Assembly (NCBI GenBank): GCA_945910005.1
Contig: OX246740.1
Coordinates: 54,714,638 to 54,778,637, forward strand
Source: Isoperla grammatica
Lineage: Eukaryota > Arthropoda > Insecta > Plecoptera > Perlodidae
Reading direction: 5' to 3'
DNA: 64,000 nucleotides
The notes beneath the pieces are model-generated. The model worked only from the letters and a program-made list of their open reading frames with translations. It made no database searches and was not told where the DNA came from. The position numbers were made by a program, and so were the translations under genes. Positions within the stretch are counted from its first letter, which is position 1. Each line of letters begins with the position of its first letter. Below, piece after piece: positions 1 through 11,255 of the stretch.

Positions 1-1868
1 CTTCACAATACTCGCAGTGGCGTAGAGCTTGGAGGCGTCAAACACTCAATGACGGTAAGTGATGTAGGCCTATACATGAACATAAATGATTTATAGTAGC
101 CTATCTTTGGACAAGATGCATCAATCACACTCGCTAGGAGATATTTAACATAAAACTGCTAGATTCTTTGTTCGTTTTTTCGCGAAACATGGTACGGTAG
201 GCTCAACTCTGGATAGACCTAAGAGTTTTTGCGAAGGGCAGAGTTTAATGTTACTTAAAGATCTGTTAATCATGCTTATCATCAGTTCATACGTTCTTTA
301 AAGAGGAATAATTTTTAAAAACTCTTTATAAAAAAGATGAAAAATTTTAATATCAAATTGAGGTATTTTCTATTTTGCGTTATTTCGAGCCGCCATTTTA
401 GTTTTTTAATGGTAAGATCACCCTTCGACACGAGCCTTAAATTGTGTTAATACAGAGTTTAGTTTTAATCAATAATACATTTACTGGCAATCAGCTACTG
501 TCCATTATAGTTTATTTTCGTACAACACAAACTTTTAAGATGTATGAAAAAAGTAATTGTGAATTTTTTTATGAGCCGCCAGTTTGTTTTTTGTGTCCGG
601 GCAGTAGTTCGTTCGCATAAAGTAGTATTATCTACTAGTAGTATTAGTATTATCTATCTACTCTACTCTCTCTAGTATTATCTATTATCTATAGTTAATA
701 ATCGGTTCATGTTTTGTCGATTTGAGAAAACTTGTTTCTAAAGAAAAATAACATTTTAAAGAACCACTAATCCTTAATTCTAATAGAAAATCAAAGAATC
801 GTCTGGTATGAAGCTGATACATTCTTGATAAAATATTACCGCGAGGTCACCGGTTCTATACCCGTTATAGGCAAACCTTACTGATTTTTTTAGCTTTTAG
901 ACCATAAGGTAAACATCAAAAAGTTAATAGACTTCTTTGTTTGATATAACTTTGGAAAGTTTAATAAATATCTTGTGCTCTAATCCTCCTAATATGCATT
1001 AGCTTTACAATAAGCATTACAAACTATTAACCTACTCACTGTTAATGTAATGATTGAATGTCGACGCCCCATTGTCTATTGTAGGTCGGCGATTGTGGGG
1101 GTAAACCCTTCTACTATGTATGGGCTAAACGTAAACATTGTTTCAATTAACAGATTCTTTTTTGTAGCTCAAGTGTTGTCGATATTTTACAGCCAACGGC
1201 GAATTTCCCCGAGCTCTGTGCCTACCTCGGTCGCCTCACAGTAATATAGCGACTCATCGCGTGTCGTCACATTAGGCCAGAGGTAAGTCAAGTCACTAAC
1301 ATTCACTACATTGGGACCGTGAGCGAGTACCTGTTCTTGATGGCATAAAGAAGAAATTCTTGTTTTAATGACTACTTATCAATTCTAGTTTCAATCTTCA
1401 ATATTAGGAGTTGTATTTTCGCATACATTATATCGTTAACTTTCTTTTTCAAGCCGTGGATATACGAAACAGCTATCCATTATTTCATCGTTGTTGGCAA
1501 TCTATACAAATTGGGCACATCCAGTAAGGCAAAATGATCCTGAATACATACAATAGGCAAAACTCATAAGTATGTGTTTCTACGTTCTGCTAAATTAGAA
1601 ACTTCGTTGTCAATACAAAACATCTTAAAATTTGAAATTTTAGAAACATTCACATTCTACATTTAGGCCTAGATTACATTCATAAAAGTCAGCTAGAAAT
1701 TCCACACATCATTATGTGGGAAAGAACAGGCATTACATTATAGTGAGATGGCCATGTGGGTGGGATATGGGGTAACTGCTTACCGCAAACCCTATTAGAT
1801 TAGGCCATAGTTACGATACTTTTGGTACGGAATATGCTTATCACTAAATTACATATAGGTAGCTATTA
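1..1868. other. Unique AT-rich DNA, no gene seen
   Basis: No open frame here looks like coding sequence. A hAT-type terminal motif, CAGTGGCGTAG, lies at 15-25 and could be the edge of an element running past the window start. A short ATCTA/AGTATT-rich simple-sequence patch lies at about 617-690. Confidence 0.6.
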
Positions 1869-1979
1869 AGGCTGGTCCACACAGAAACATAATGCATAAG
1901 GTTTTAAGACGTTGTTTTAAAAACAACAATGAAAACAACGTCTTAAAACTAAAACTTTGTGTGAACGCCAGTACGTGTT
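1869..1979 (+). mobile_element. Truncated copy of a small palindromic MITE
   Basis: It starts with AGGCTGGTCCACACA after a TTA and matches the element nested at 20544-20734 through GTGTGAACGCCAGTACGTGTT, where similarity stops, so the right end is missing. An internal palindrome (TTTTAAGACGTTGTTTT facing AAAACAACGTCTTAAAA, 1903-1949) would form a hairpin. No coding capacity. Confidence 0.7.
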
Positions 1980-2935
1980 AAACACAAGGTTTATTTCTCC
2001 ATTCACGACCATAACAACCAAACATAATAATTATTGTATTGTGCACTTTATGTATAAGTATACCGCATGATATATTATAAATGAACTAAAACAAAATAAA
2101 TAATGTCCGCCACTGTTAGATCAGCTGTTGTTGGCTTGCGACGTCACTAGGTCAACAACTTTATAAATCAAAACAACTCAGTCCTGCATACAGTTATCAC
2201 TGTCCGATTACTCAACGACCGTCAACATAACTCGTCATGTCGTAGCGAGCGAGTCCTGCGTATGATACACAGATCAATAATGTTACAACTATTCAACAAT
2301 GTCATCATTACGAATACCCAAGCTTCTAGTTTAAAGATTATTAAATATGTTGTGGTAGTTTCTATTCTGCAGAGTTCTTTTGTCTGATCGTATAATTATA
2401 ATGTTCTTTAATTACTGAAAATTTAGCGGCAATATTCGTGCCTGTTCACTTTCTGGGCGGAGTTTGATATAGAAATAAATAAATAAATATGGATATTCTT
2501 GTATTTACTTCCTTTTTCAAAACCAAATAATACGCGTTGTTTATCAAAGATTTAATGGAAAGAATTCATTTCTTAATAATTTTTATGATGTTTCAATACT
2601 GTTATTCATTAGTATTTTTGAAGAAGGGAGTAAACACAAGAATCAGCTAAAGTAAAGTATTATCATAAATACATCAATGGTGTGTGTTTGTACTCATTCT
2701 CCGGGTCCTGCAACGCGTCAACAATGGTTCCAGTGGGGTACGCGTTGATGGTGGTGGCGATGTAGGCGATCTCGTCACGATGTCTTCGAGAATTGGGGGG
2801 GGGGGGGGGGGCTTGATGCAAACGTATGGGGCGATGATGATGGGTAGATACCTGAAGTTAATTGATGATATTCTGTATTAATAAACTCACTTGGTGTCTG
2901 CGAGACGTACACAGTGAAGCGCCACTGAATCATAG
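1980..2935. other. Intergenic stretch with a 17-base G run
   Basis: No gene seen. A pure G run occupies 2795-2811. GCGCCACTG at about 2920 resembles a reversed hAT end but has no visible partner. Confidence 0.5.
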
Positions 2936-3150
2936 ATCACACTGATCACACTATTACACTTAGATTACACTGATCATACTGTTACACTTAGATTACACTG
3001 CTTACCCTATTACACTTAGATAACACTGATTATACTGATCACAATGAGTACACTATTACACTGATCATACTGTTACACTTAGATTACACTGATGATACTG
3101 ATCAAAATGATTACACTATTACACTTAGAGTATACTGTGTTGCAAATAAC
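2936..3150. repeat. Degenerate ~28 bp minisatellite
   Basis: Interspersed units of the form TTACACTGATCATACTG and TTACACTTAGA repeat about seven times with substitutions and small indels. Confidence 0.8.
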
Positions 3151-4141
3151 CGACTGATCTGATAGAATCACACACTGACTAGAACAATGCAAAAAACACG
3201 CACATAACAGTCCTTCTCCAGTCTACGCAATAAGTCGTCGCGATTAGTGCTTCGATACAACTTGTCCACGAACTTATGCCGGTACGCTGTAAAGCTAGGC
3301 TTGCTTTCAAATCAGACCTACGCCGTCACTAGTCACTGTTCACTCTACGAGCTCTCGAACAGGTCTCCTCGCTGTCAATACCACTCCTCGTTATCTCGGC
3401 AGTAGAGGTAGGTATATATGAGGGAATGGGGGATACGGGTAGAGGTACAGAGTTCAAATGACTGTCACAGCCAATCTCATTCAAATAAAATAAACAACTA
3501 TTCGTTTATCATTATTTCACTTATAACAGCGTATTATTCAAATTACATAAGTTTCAAATATCAACAATAATACGTGTACACATCCATTATTAAAGCAATA
3601 CAACATATTTAGTTTAATAGAAATTCAGAAAATAATGGGTTTAAGTGTATTTTGTCAATAGTTTTAACAACAATGCATACCAGTTAGTTTGTTTTCAGGC
3701 ATGAGTCTATGTTTTCTAGTAATTACGTCACATAACATTGTATTTCAAATGCAAAGACAAAATGCATATTGTGGATTTACTTTAGAAAACTGATAATTAT
3801 ATGTTCCTGGGATTTCTAGAAGAAGAATTGTGTATTTTATATAGTACGTACTAGTACCAACATTGAACAAGAATGACAATTAAGACCAATCTAGATGCGT
3901 ACTGTATAGAGTGTTATAATTACGTTTATAGTGCACATTTTAGGGTTTACTACTTGTGACACACATAAGTTACCATGCCACCTTGTGTGTTTGGGCAATG
4001 TTGGCCATCATTTCTGGCAACCTCCCACTTCATTTCATGCATCATACTCCATACTCGACATTGTTACGATATTTAAATAATATTTAATTAATTCGCACTG
4101 AATATTCCAAGCACATTTGTAACGCAAGCGTCCTGTTACAG
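3151..4141. other. Unique AT-rich DNA, nothing recognised
   Basis: No coding frame, RNA gene or terminal-repeat element was seen here. Confidence 0.5.
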
Positions 4142-4247
4142 CGAGTAACTAAGCGCGGGGTTGGGCTGCCGGACAATGCAGCCCCATCACACGAGATCTT
4201 CGAGTTCCAGAGTTCCAGCCTTCCAGTAATCCCACACCAGGAGAGAG
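4142..4247 (+). other. Possible non-coding or short internal exon
   Basis: A CpG-containing, relatively GC-rich block in AT-rich DNA. It is preceded by TCCTGTTACAG (acceptor-like) and followed by GAGAGAG then GTAAAT (donor-like). No long frame is open, so if real it would be an untranslated or lncRNA exon. It lies ~620 bp upstream of the first exon-like block of the tandem array on the same strand and could be spliced to it. Chance splice-like signals are common, hence the low confidence. Confidence 0.25.
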
Positions 4248-4429
4248 GTAAATATTACATTGCCCGCCTGTCCGGCATGACTGAATTAACCATCAGTGAC
4301 TGCTTATAAACGACGTCCAGTATTAAAGGGCGGGGGAAGGGGAGGGGCGGCTATGTTTGATGTGACATCCATACTTGCACTGCATTTTGTTTAAATAGTA
4401 GGTGAGGTGCAAAAATATTTTTGCCAACG

Positions 4430-4685
4430 GTTTAGCCGCGGTCAGCTAGGTTAGGAGGTGGATGGGTGACCACTCTAAAACATTATAGTAACCGTTGGTT
4501 AGAGCAGATTGGAGGTTCGAAAGCTTGTGTAACAGCTTCGTTCTTCTCGTCAACTGCTCGGCAGTCCAGTTTAGTGGAGACCCCAATATGACTGGTCAAA
4601 GTTAGTTACACCGTCCTTTCGGATGGGACGTTAAGTCGACAGTCCCCTTGGTACTTTTCGACAGGAGTAAAATCACAGAGTGAAA
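4430..4685 (+). mobile_element. 5S-rRNA-headed, Deu/SINE3-like SINE candidate
   Basis: GGTTAGGAGGTGGATGGGTGACC at about 4450-4472 resembles the 3' half of 5S rRNA, including the internal-promoter box C (TGGATGGGTGACC). About 140 bp downstream, CCTTTCGGATGGGACGTTAA (4615-4634), followed by GGTACTTTTCGACAGG, resembles the conserved block of SINE3/Deu-type SINEs as I remember it. The combination suggests a 5S-derived (SINE3 class) retroposon. No poly(A) tail or target duplication was found, so the ends are approximate. Confidence 0.5.
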
Positions 4686-4868
4686 TAGCAGCAAAAGCTG
4701 TATGTAGCCAATTCATAAATAAATATCATAGGTATTTTATAATTTATGTACCAGTTATTTCAGGGAATATTTTGAATGACCCCGAATGACACGTCTATGA
4801 CAAAAGCATCTGTATGATTGTTTCGGGACAAGTAAAGAACCATAGTTATTTATGATCCTTTCTTACAG

Positions 4869-5469
4869 GACTGCTGAATGGAAGAGATCGACTTCTTCGA
4901 TCTGTCAAGAAGATGCGTGGGGCGCTGATTGGGCTGTTGGCTGACTGCTGCGTGGAACTGATCGACTCCTCAGCTACCAAGGAGATGCCACAGGTCTCCG
5001 AGTGGCCTGCTGGCTGTCTGCTGCATAGAAGAGATCAACTCGTCTTCTGCCAAGAACATGAGGCGTTGCCATGGCTGGAGGGGCACTGAATCGAGTGGAC
5101 GGTGGGTGGGTGGGTGCTATTGTGTGTCGGGGGGAACCTAGTTTCAGCTGCCGGGGGCGGTGCTTGCACGGTAAGACCAACGTAACAGTCGTCACGCGGG
5201 GGAACCTTAGCCCTTTGGTTTCTAGCTCGCAATCAACCGCTCGGCACAGTTTCCGCCCATGCCATAGCAGCGTCTTATCGTCTTGAGAGATGAGGACTCG
5301 ATCTCTTCCATGCAGCAGACAGACAGCAGAGCACTCAGCGATCCGCCGCGTCTTCTCGGCAGGTGGCGAGGCGATCTCTTCTATGCAGCGCTCAGACAGC
5401 ACCCCATGAAGCAAGAAGAAGAAGTGGAAGGTCCGCTTCGCCCATTGAGATATCGGCACATCATGCCGG
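4869..5469 (+). other. Exon-like block 1 of the array
   Basis: Begins after CCTTTCTTACAG and ends before GTGAGTAC (GT at 5470). Its 5' end differs from later units, which start after TATTGCAG, so it marks the array's left edge. A frame is open from the acceptor for about 72 codons, then stops. The block contains ~66 bp degenerate modules (CTGCTGCATRGAAGAGATC) in both orientations, making an imperfect inverted repeat. Probably non-coding. Confidence 0.4.
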
Positions 5470-5992
5470 GTGAGTACAATTAAAATTAAATTACTCCTTT
5501 TAATAACTCCTTAAGATTGGTATGTTATTTTCTGCCTGTATCACTGACTGGTTTCTATACTGGACTTAGTGTATTCCCTACCTTCGGGCGGCGTGCATTT
5601 TGTTTGGTTAAACACCTTTCAGATGAGAGGGTGGGAGAGAGATGTCTTTCTTTAGGACCGCGTTTAGAGCATTAAGTCGTATAGTTCCTTTGAGGTTCTT
5701 TTCAGAGGACCCGGGAACTTCATGGGTTCTGTCCATTACGGACAGTTTGATCGCGAAGGTTGGCAGTGCAATTTGGGTGTTCATGCGCTCGACAGAACTT
5801 CTACCGGATTTAGTGTATTCCCTACCTTAGGGCGGCGTGCATTTTTTCTGGTATAGATGTCCGCCGGTGTGTGTGTTCGTTCAGTGGTATTGGCCATCCT
5901 TAGACTTGCTCGTTTGGGTGGGAAGGGGGGGGGGGGGGGAGGTGAACCCTTTTTTTTCGGCGTGTTGCTTCTCCGTTTGCTTTGTATTGCAG

Positions 5993-6601
5993 TTGCAGAC
6001 GACGTCGATGGATATCTTCCAGACTTCCTCCAACTCTCAAGAAGAGGCGCGGGGCGCTGATTGGGCTGTTGGCTGACTGCTGCGTGAAACAGATTGACTC
6101 GTCAGCTACCAAGGAGATGCGGCAGGTCTCCGAGTGGCCTGCTGGCTGTCTGCTGCATAGAAGAGATCAACTCGTCATCTGCCAAGAACATGAGGCGTTG
6201 CCATGGCTGGAGGGGCACTGAATCGAGTGGACGGTGGGTGGGTGGGTGCTATTGTGTGTCGGGGGGAACCTAGTTTCAGCTGCCGGGGGCGGTGCTTGCA
6301 CGGTAAGACCAACGTAACAGTCGTCACGCGGGGGAACCTTAGCCCTTTGGTTTCTAGCTCGCAATCAACCGCTCGGCACAGTTTCCGCCCATGCCATAGC
6401 AGCGTCTTATCGTCTTGAGAGATGAGGACTCGATCTCTTCCATGCAGCAGACAGACAGCAGAGCACTCAGCGATCCGCCGCGTCTTCTCGGCAGGTGGCG
6501 AGGCGATCTCTTCTATGCAGCGCTCAGACAGCACCCCATGAAGCATGAAGAAGAAGTGGAAGGTCCGCTTCGCCCATTGAGATATCGGCACATCATGCCG
6601 G
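5993..6601 (+). other. Exon-like block 2 with inverted-repeat arms
   Basis: Acceptor-like TTTGCTTTGTATTGCAG ends at 5992 and the donor-like GT is at 6602. Arms at about 6141-6206 and 6391-6461 are inverted copies at roughly 80% identity over ~61 bp, separated by ~185 bp. Further modules in each arm extend the pairing. A transcript would fold into a long interrupted hairpin. Confidence 0.4.
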
Positions 6602-7123
6602 GTGAGTACAATTAAAATTAAATTACTGCTTTTAATAACTCCTAAAGATTGGTATGTTATTTTCTGCCTGTATCACTGACTGGTTTCTATACTGGACTTA
6701 AGTGTATTCCCTACCTTCGGGCGGCGTGCATTTTGTTTGGTTAAACACCTTTCGGATGAGAGGGTGGGAGAGAGATGTCTTTCTTTAGGACCGCGTTTAG
6801 AGCATTAAAGTCGTACAGTTCCTTTGAGGTTCTTTTCAGAGGACCCGGGAACTTCATGGGTTCTGTCCATTACGGACAGTTTGATCGCGAAGGTTGGCAG
6901 TGCCACTTGGGTGTTCATGCGCTCGACAGAACTTCCACCGGATTTAGTGTATTCCCTACCTTAGGGCGGCGTGCATTTTTTCTGGTATAGATGTCCGCCG
7001 GTGTGTGTGTTCGTTAAGTGGTATTGGCCATCCTTAGACTTGCTCGTTTGGGTGGGAAGGGGGGGGGGGGAGGTGAACCCTTTTTTTTCGGCGTGTTGCT
7101 TCTCCGTTTGCTTTGTATTGCAG

Positions 7124-7732
7124 TTGCAGACGACGTCGATGGATATCTTCCAGACTTCCTCCAACTCTCAAGAAGAGGCGCGGGGCGCTGATTGGGCTGT
7201 TGGCTGACTGCTGCGTGAAACAGATTGACTCGTCAGCTACCAAGGAGATGCGGCAGGTCTCCGAGTGGCCTGCTGGCTGTCTGCTGCATAGAAGAGATCG
7301 ACTCGTCATCTGCCAAGAACATGAGGCGTTGCCATGGCTGGAGGGGCACTGAATCGAGTGGACGGTGGGTGGGTGGGTGCTATTGTGTGTCGGGGGGAAC
7401 CTAGTTTCAGCTGCCGGGGGCGGTGCTTGCACGGTAAGACCAACGTAACAGTCGTCACGCGGGGGAACCTTAGCCCTTTGGTTTCTAGCTCGCAATCAAC
7501 CGCTCGGCACAGTTTCCGCCCATGCCATAGCAGCGTCTTATCGTCTTGAGAGATGAGGACTCGATCTCTTCCATGCAGCAGACAGACAGCAGAGCACTCA
7601 GCGACCCGCCGCGTCTTCTCGGCAGGTGGCGAGTGGATCTCTCCCATGCAGCGCTCAGACACCACCCCATGAAGCATGAAGAAGAAGTGGAGGGTCCGCT
7701 TCGCCCATGGAGATATCGGCACATCATGCCGG
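7124..7732 (+). other. Exon-like block 3 with inverted-repeat arms
   Basis: Same structure as block 2: acceptor-like tract ending at 7123, donor-like GT at 7733 (GTGAGG here). Nearly identical to block 2, with a few substitutions clustered at the 3' end. Confidence 0.4.
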
Positions 7733-8250
7733 GTGAGGACGGTTAAAATTAAATTACTCCTTTTAATAACTCCTAAAGATTGGTATGTTATTTTCTGCCT
7801 GTATCACTGACTGGTTTCTATACTGGACTTAGTGTATTCCCTACCTCCGGGCGGCGTGCATTTTGTTTGGTTAAACACCTTTCGGATGAGAGGGTGGGAG
7901 AGAGATGTCTTTCTTTAGGACCGCGTTTAGAGCATTAAGTCGTATAGTTCCTTTGAGGTTCTTTTCAGAAGACCCGGGAACTTCATGGGTTCTGTCCATT
8001 ACGGACAGTTTGATCGCGAAGGTTGGCAGTGCCACTTGGGTGTTCATGCGCTCGACAGAACTTCTACCGGATTTAGTGTATTCCCTACCTTAGGGCGGCG
8101 TGCATTTTTTCTGGTATAGATGTCCGTCGGTGTGTGTGTTCATTCAATGGTATTGGCCATCCTTAGACTTGCTCGTTTGGGTGGGAAGGGGGGGGGGGGG
8201 GAATCTATTTTTTTCGGCGTGTTGCTTCTTCGTTTGCTTTTGTATTGCAG

Positions 8251-8594
8251 TTGACGTCGATAGATATCTTCGAGACTTCCTCCAACTCTCAAGAAGAGGC
8301 GCGGGGCGCTGATTCGTTACGCGGGGGAACCTTAGCCCTTTGGTTTCTTGCTCGCAATCAACCGCTCGGCACAGTTTCCGCCCATGCCATAGCAGCGTCT
8401 TATCGTCTTGAAAAATGAGGACTCGATCTCTTCCATGCAGCAGACAGACAGCAGAGCACTCAGCGATCCGCCGCGTCTTCTCGGCAGGTGGCTAGGCGGT
8501 CTCTTCCATGCAGCGCTCAGACAGCACCCCATGAAGCAAGAAGAAGAAGTGGAAGGTCCGCTTTGCCCATTGAGATATCGGCACATCATGCCGG
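8251..8594 (+). other. Exon-like block 4, left arm deleted
   Basis: The splice-like signals remain, but the block jumps from GGCGCTGATT directly to CGTTACGCGGGGGAACC. This removes ~265 bp containing the left hairpin arm. The right arm is intact. Confidence 0.35.
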
Positions 8595-9118
8595 GTGAGT
8601 ACGATTAAAATTATATTACTCCTTTTAATAACTCCTAAAGATTGGTATGTTATTTTCAGCCTGTATCACTGACTGGTTTCTATACTGGACTTAGTGTATT
8701 CCCTACCATCGGGCGGCGTGCATTTTGTTTGGTTAAACACCTTTCAGATGAGAGGGTGGGAGAGAGATGTCTTTCTTTAGGACCGCGTTTAGAGCATTAA
8801 GTCGTATAGTTCCTTTGAGGTTCTTTTCAGAGGACCCGGGAACTTCATGGGTTCTGTCCATTACGGACAGATTGATCGCGAAGGTTGGCCGTGCCAATTG
8901 GGTGTTCATGCGCTCGACAGAACTTCTACCGGATTTAGTGTATTCCCTACCTTAGGGCGGAGTGCATTTTTTCTGGTATAGATGTCCGCCGGTGTGTGTG
9001 TTCGTTCAGTGGTATTGGCCATCCTTAGACTTGCTCGTTTGGGTGGGAAGGGGGGGGGGGGGGGGGGGGGAATTTATTTTTTTCGGCGTGTTGCTTCTCC
9101 GTTTGCTTTGTATTGCAG

Positions 9119-9468
9119 TTGCAGACGACGTCGATGGATATCTTCCAGACTTCCTCCAACTCTCAAGAAGAGGCGCGGGGCGCTGATTCGTTACGCGGGG
9201 GAACCTTAGCCCTTTGGTTTCTTGCTCGCAATCAACCGCTCGGCACAGTTTCCGCCCATGCCATAGCAACGTCTTATCGTCTTGAGAGATGAGGACTCCA
9301 TCTCTTTCATGCAGCAGACAGACAGCAGAGCACTCAGCGATCCGCCGCGTCTTCTCGGCAGGTGGCGAGGCGATCTCTTCCATGCAGCGCTCGGACAGCA
9401 CCCCATGAAGCAAGAAGAAGAAGTGGAAGGTCCGCTTCGCCCATTGAGATATCGGCACATCATGCCGG
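9119..9468 (+). other. Exon-like block 5, same deletion as block 4
   Basis: It has the same deletion junction as block 4, showing that the short unit was duplicated after the deletion. The donor-like GT is at 9469 (GTGAGG). Confidence 0.35.
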
Positions 9469-10442
9469 GTGAGGACAATTAAAATTAAATTACTCCTTTA
9501 AATAACTCCTAAAGATTGGTATGTTATTTTCTGCCTGTATCACTGACTGGTTTCTATACTGGACTTAGTGTATTCCCTACCTTCGGGCGGCGTGCATTTT
9601 GTTTGGTTCAACACCTTTCGGATGAGAGGGTGGGAGAGAGATGTCTTTATTTAGGACCGCGTTTAGAGCATTAAGTCGTATAGTTCCTTTGAGGTTCTTT
9701 TCAGAGGACCCGGGAACTTCATGGGTTTTTCTGTCCATTACGGACAGTTTGATCGCGAAGGTTGGCAGTGCCACTTGGGTGTTCATGCGCTCGACAGAAC
9801 TTCTACCGGATTTAGTGTATTCCCTACCTTAGGGCGGCGTGCATTTTTTCTGGTATAGATGTCCGCCGGTGTGTGTGTTCATTCAATGGTATTGGCCATC
9901 CTTAGACTTGCTCGTTTGGGTGAGAAGTACAATTAAAATTAAATTACTCCTTTTAATAACTCCTTAAGATTGGTATGTTATTTTCTGCCTGTATCACTGA
10001 CTGGTTTCTATACTGGACTAAAGTGTATTCCCTACCTTCGGGCGGCGTGCATTTTGTTTGGTTAAACACCTTTCGGATGAGAGGGTGGGAGAGTGATGTC
10101 TTTCTTTAGGACCGCGTTTAGAGCATTAAAGTCGTATAGTTCCTTTGAGGTTCTTTTCAGAGGACCCGGGAACTTCATGGGTTCTGTCCATTACGGACAG
10201 TTTGATCGCGAAGGTTGGCAGTGCCACTTGGGTGTTCATGCGCTCGACAGAACTTCTACCGGATTTAGTGTATTCCCTACCTTAGGGCGGCGTGCATTTT
10301 TTCTGGTATAGATGTCCGCCGGTGTGTGTGTTCGTTCAGTGGTATTGGCCATCCTTAGACTTGCTCGTTTGGGTGGGAAGGGGGGGGGGGGGTTAACCTA
10401 TTTCTTTCGGCGTGTTGCTTCTCCGTTTGCTTTGTATTGCAG

Positions 10443-10579
10443 TTGCAGACGACGTCGATGGATATCTTCGAGACTTACTCCAACCCTCACTACATATGAG
10501 GCAGATCTTCGCAGAGAAAACGCGCATGTACATTGCGTCTAGTTCGCCGTGACGTCAGCATGGGACAAGACAGCGTGGG
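10443..10579 (+). other. Terminal exon-like block of the array
   Basis: Starts like the other blocks after TATTGCAG but leaves the repeat after CGAGACTTACTCCAACC. It continues through unrelated sequence to GCGTGGG followed by GTGAGTATG. A new sequence ending at a donor-like site at the array edge is what partial amplification of a spliced locus would give, but it could be chance. Confidence 0.3.
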
Positions 10580-11156
10580 GTGAGTATGTTGCAAATTACA
10601 ATCGTTGTATCTACGGCGATAAAACTATTCCTACATTGATATGACGTGTAATGAGTAGATAACTAGATAAGTTAAGTCATTAGATTTGATCATATTTGTT
10701 ATTTCTTATACACACACACGCAGCCCTTATTATTCGCTCCAATTCGCTCCTTATTTTCTTTGCTCCGCGGTGGAGGCGGAGGGGAGCACATTTCTTACAG
10801 AACGCTTACCTGTTTGTATTGTGACGAATAATTCCAACAGCTTGTGTATAAATTCACTGTAAATGAAAAGTTGAAACAATTCTTGTATTTATCATTAACT
10901 TATGCACTTACTCAAAGTGCCAGTAAAATTTATTTTAATTGCGTTTTATTGCGTATTAATCTTTACAGACTAAAATGCAAAATACTACACTTGTACATAA
11001 AACGTAATTGCTTGGTGTCTATTTTCAGTTGAATTAAAATCAAACCTATATTTTTGTCTTTAGATTTGAAGACATCACTGCAAAAGAGGCTCAAATCCGT
11101 CACCAATGAAGACTAAAAAATTATATGAAAAATATTTATATATGGCTTATATAAAA
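10580..11156. other. Unique DNA with a 40 bp motif repeated at 13.94 kb
   Basis: No gene seen. ATTCGCTCCTTATTTTCTTT and the following TGCTCCGCGGTGGAG at 10742-10778 recur at 13937-13972, bracketing the LINE insertion. Confidence 0.5.
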
Positions 11157-11240
<84 letters not shown>

Positions 11241-11255
11241 TAATAAATAATAAAC
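11157..11255. repeat. (AAT)n microsatellite, 5' flank of the LINE
   Basis: About 30 near-perfect trinucleotide units ending directly at the LINE. It probably is the LINE's target: Dong, in the R4/Dong clade, is known to insert in TAA repeats. Confidence 0.95.

Larger units (their letters stand above)
4869..10579 (+). repeat. Tandem array, ~1.13 kb unit with shortened units
   Basis: The anchor GATGTCTTTCTTTAGGACCG (last copies vary slightly) recurs near 5642, 6775, 7905, 8767, 9641 and 10094, so spacings are about 1133, 1130, 862, 874 and 453 bp. Copies are nearly identical. Each full unit has an intron-like part, a poly(G) run, a pyrimidine-rich TTTGCTTTGTATTGCAG, a ~600 bp exon-like block and CCGG followed by GTGAG. 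The two ~870 bp units share one ~265 bp deletion that removes the left hairpin arm, so the deletion was itself amplified. The intron-like part holds an internal duplication (TTAGTGTATTCCCTACCTT, copies ~240 bp apart). No long conserved frame spans a unit. Confidence 0.9.

Noticed and set aside
4974..9458. Repeated minus-strand frames of 138-161 codons in the tandem array
   Set aside because: They recur only because the array units are nearly identical, lose frame in the short units, and run through the inverted-repeat arms with no recognised domain.
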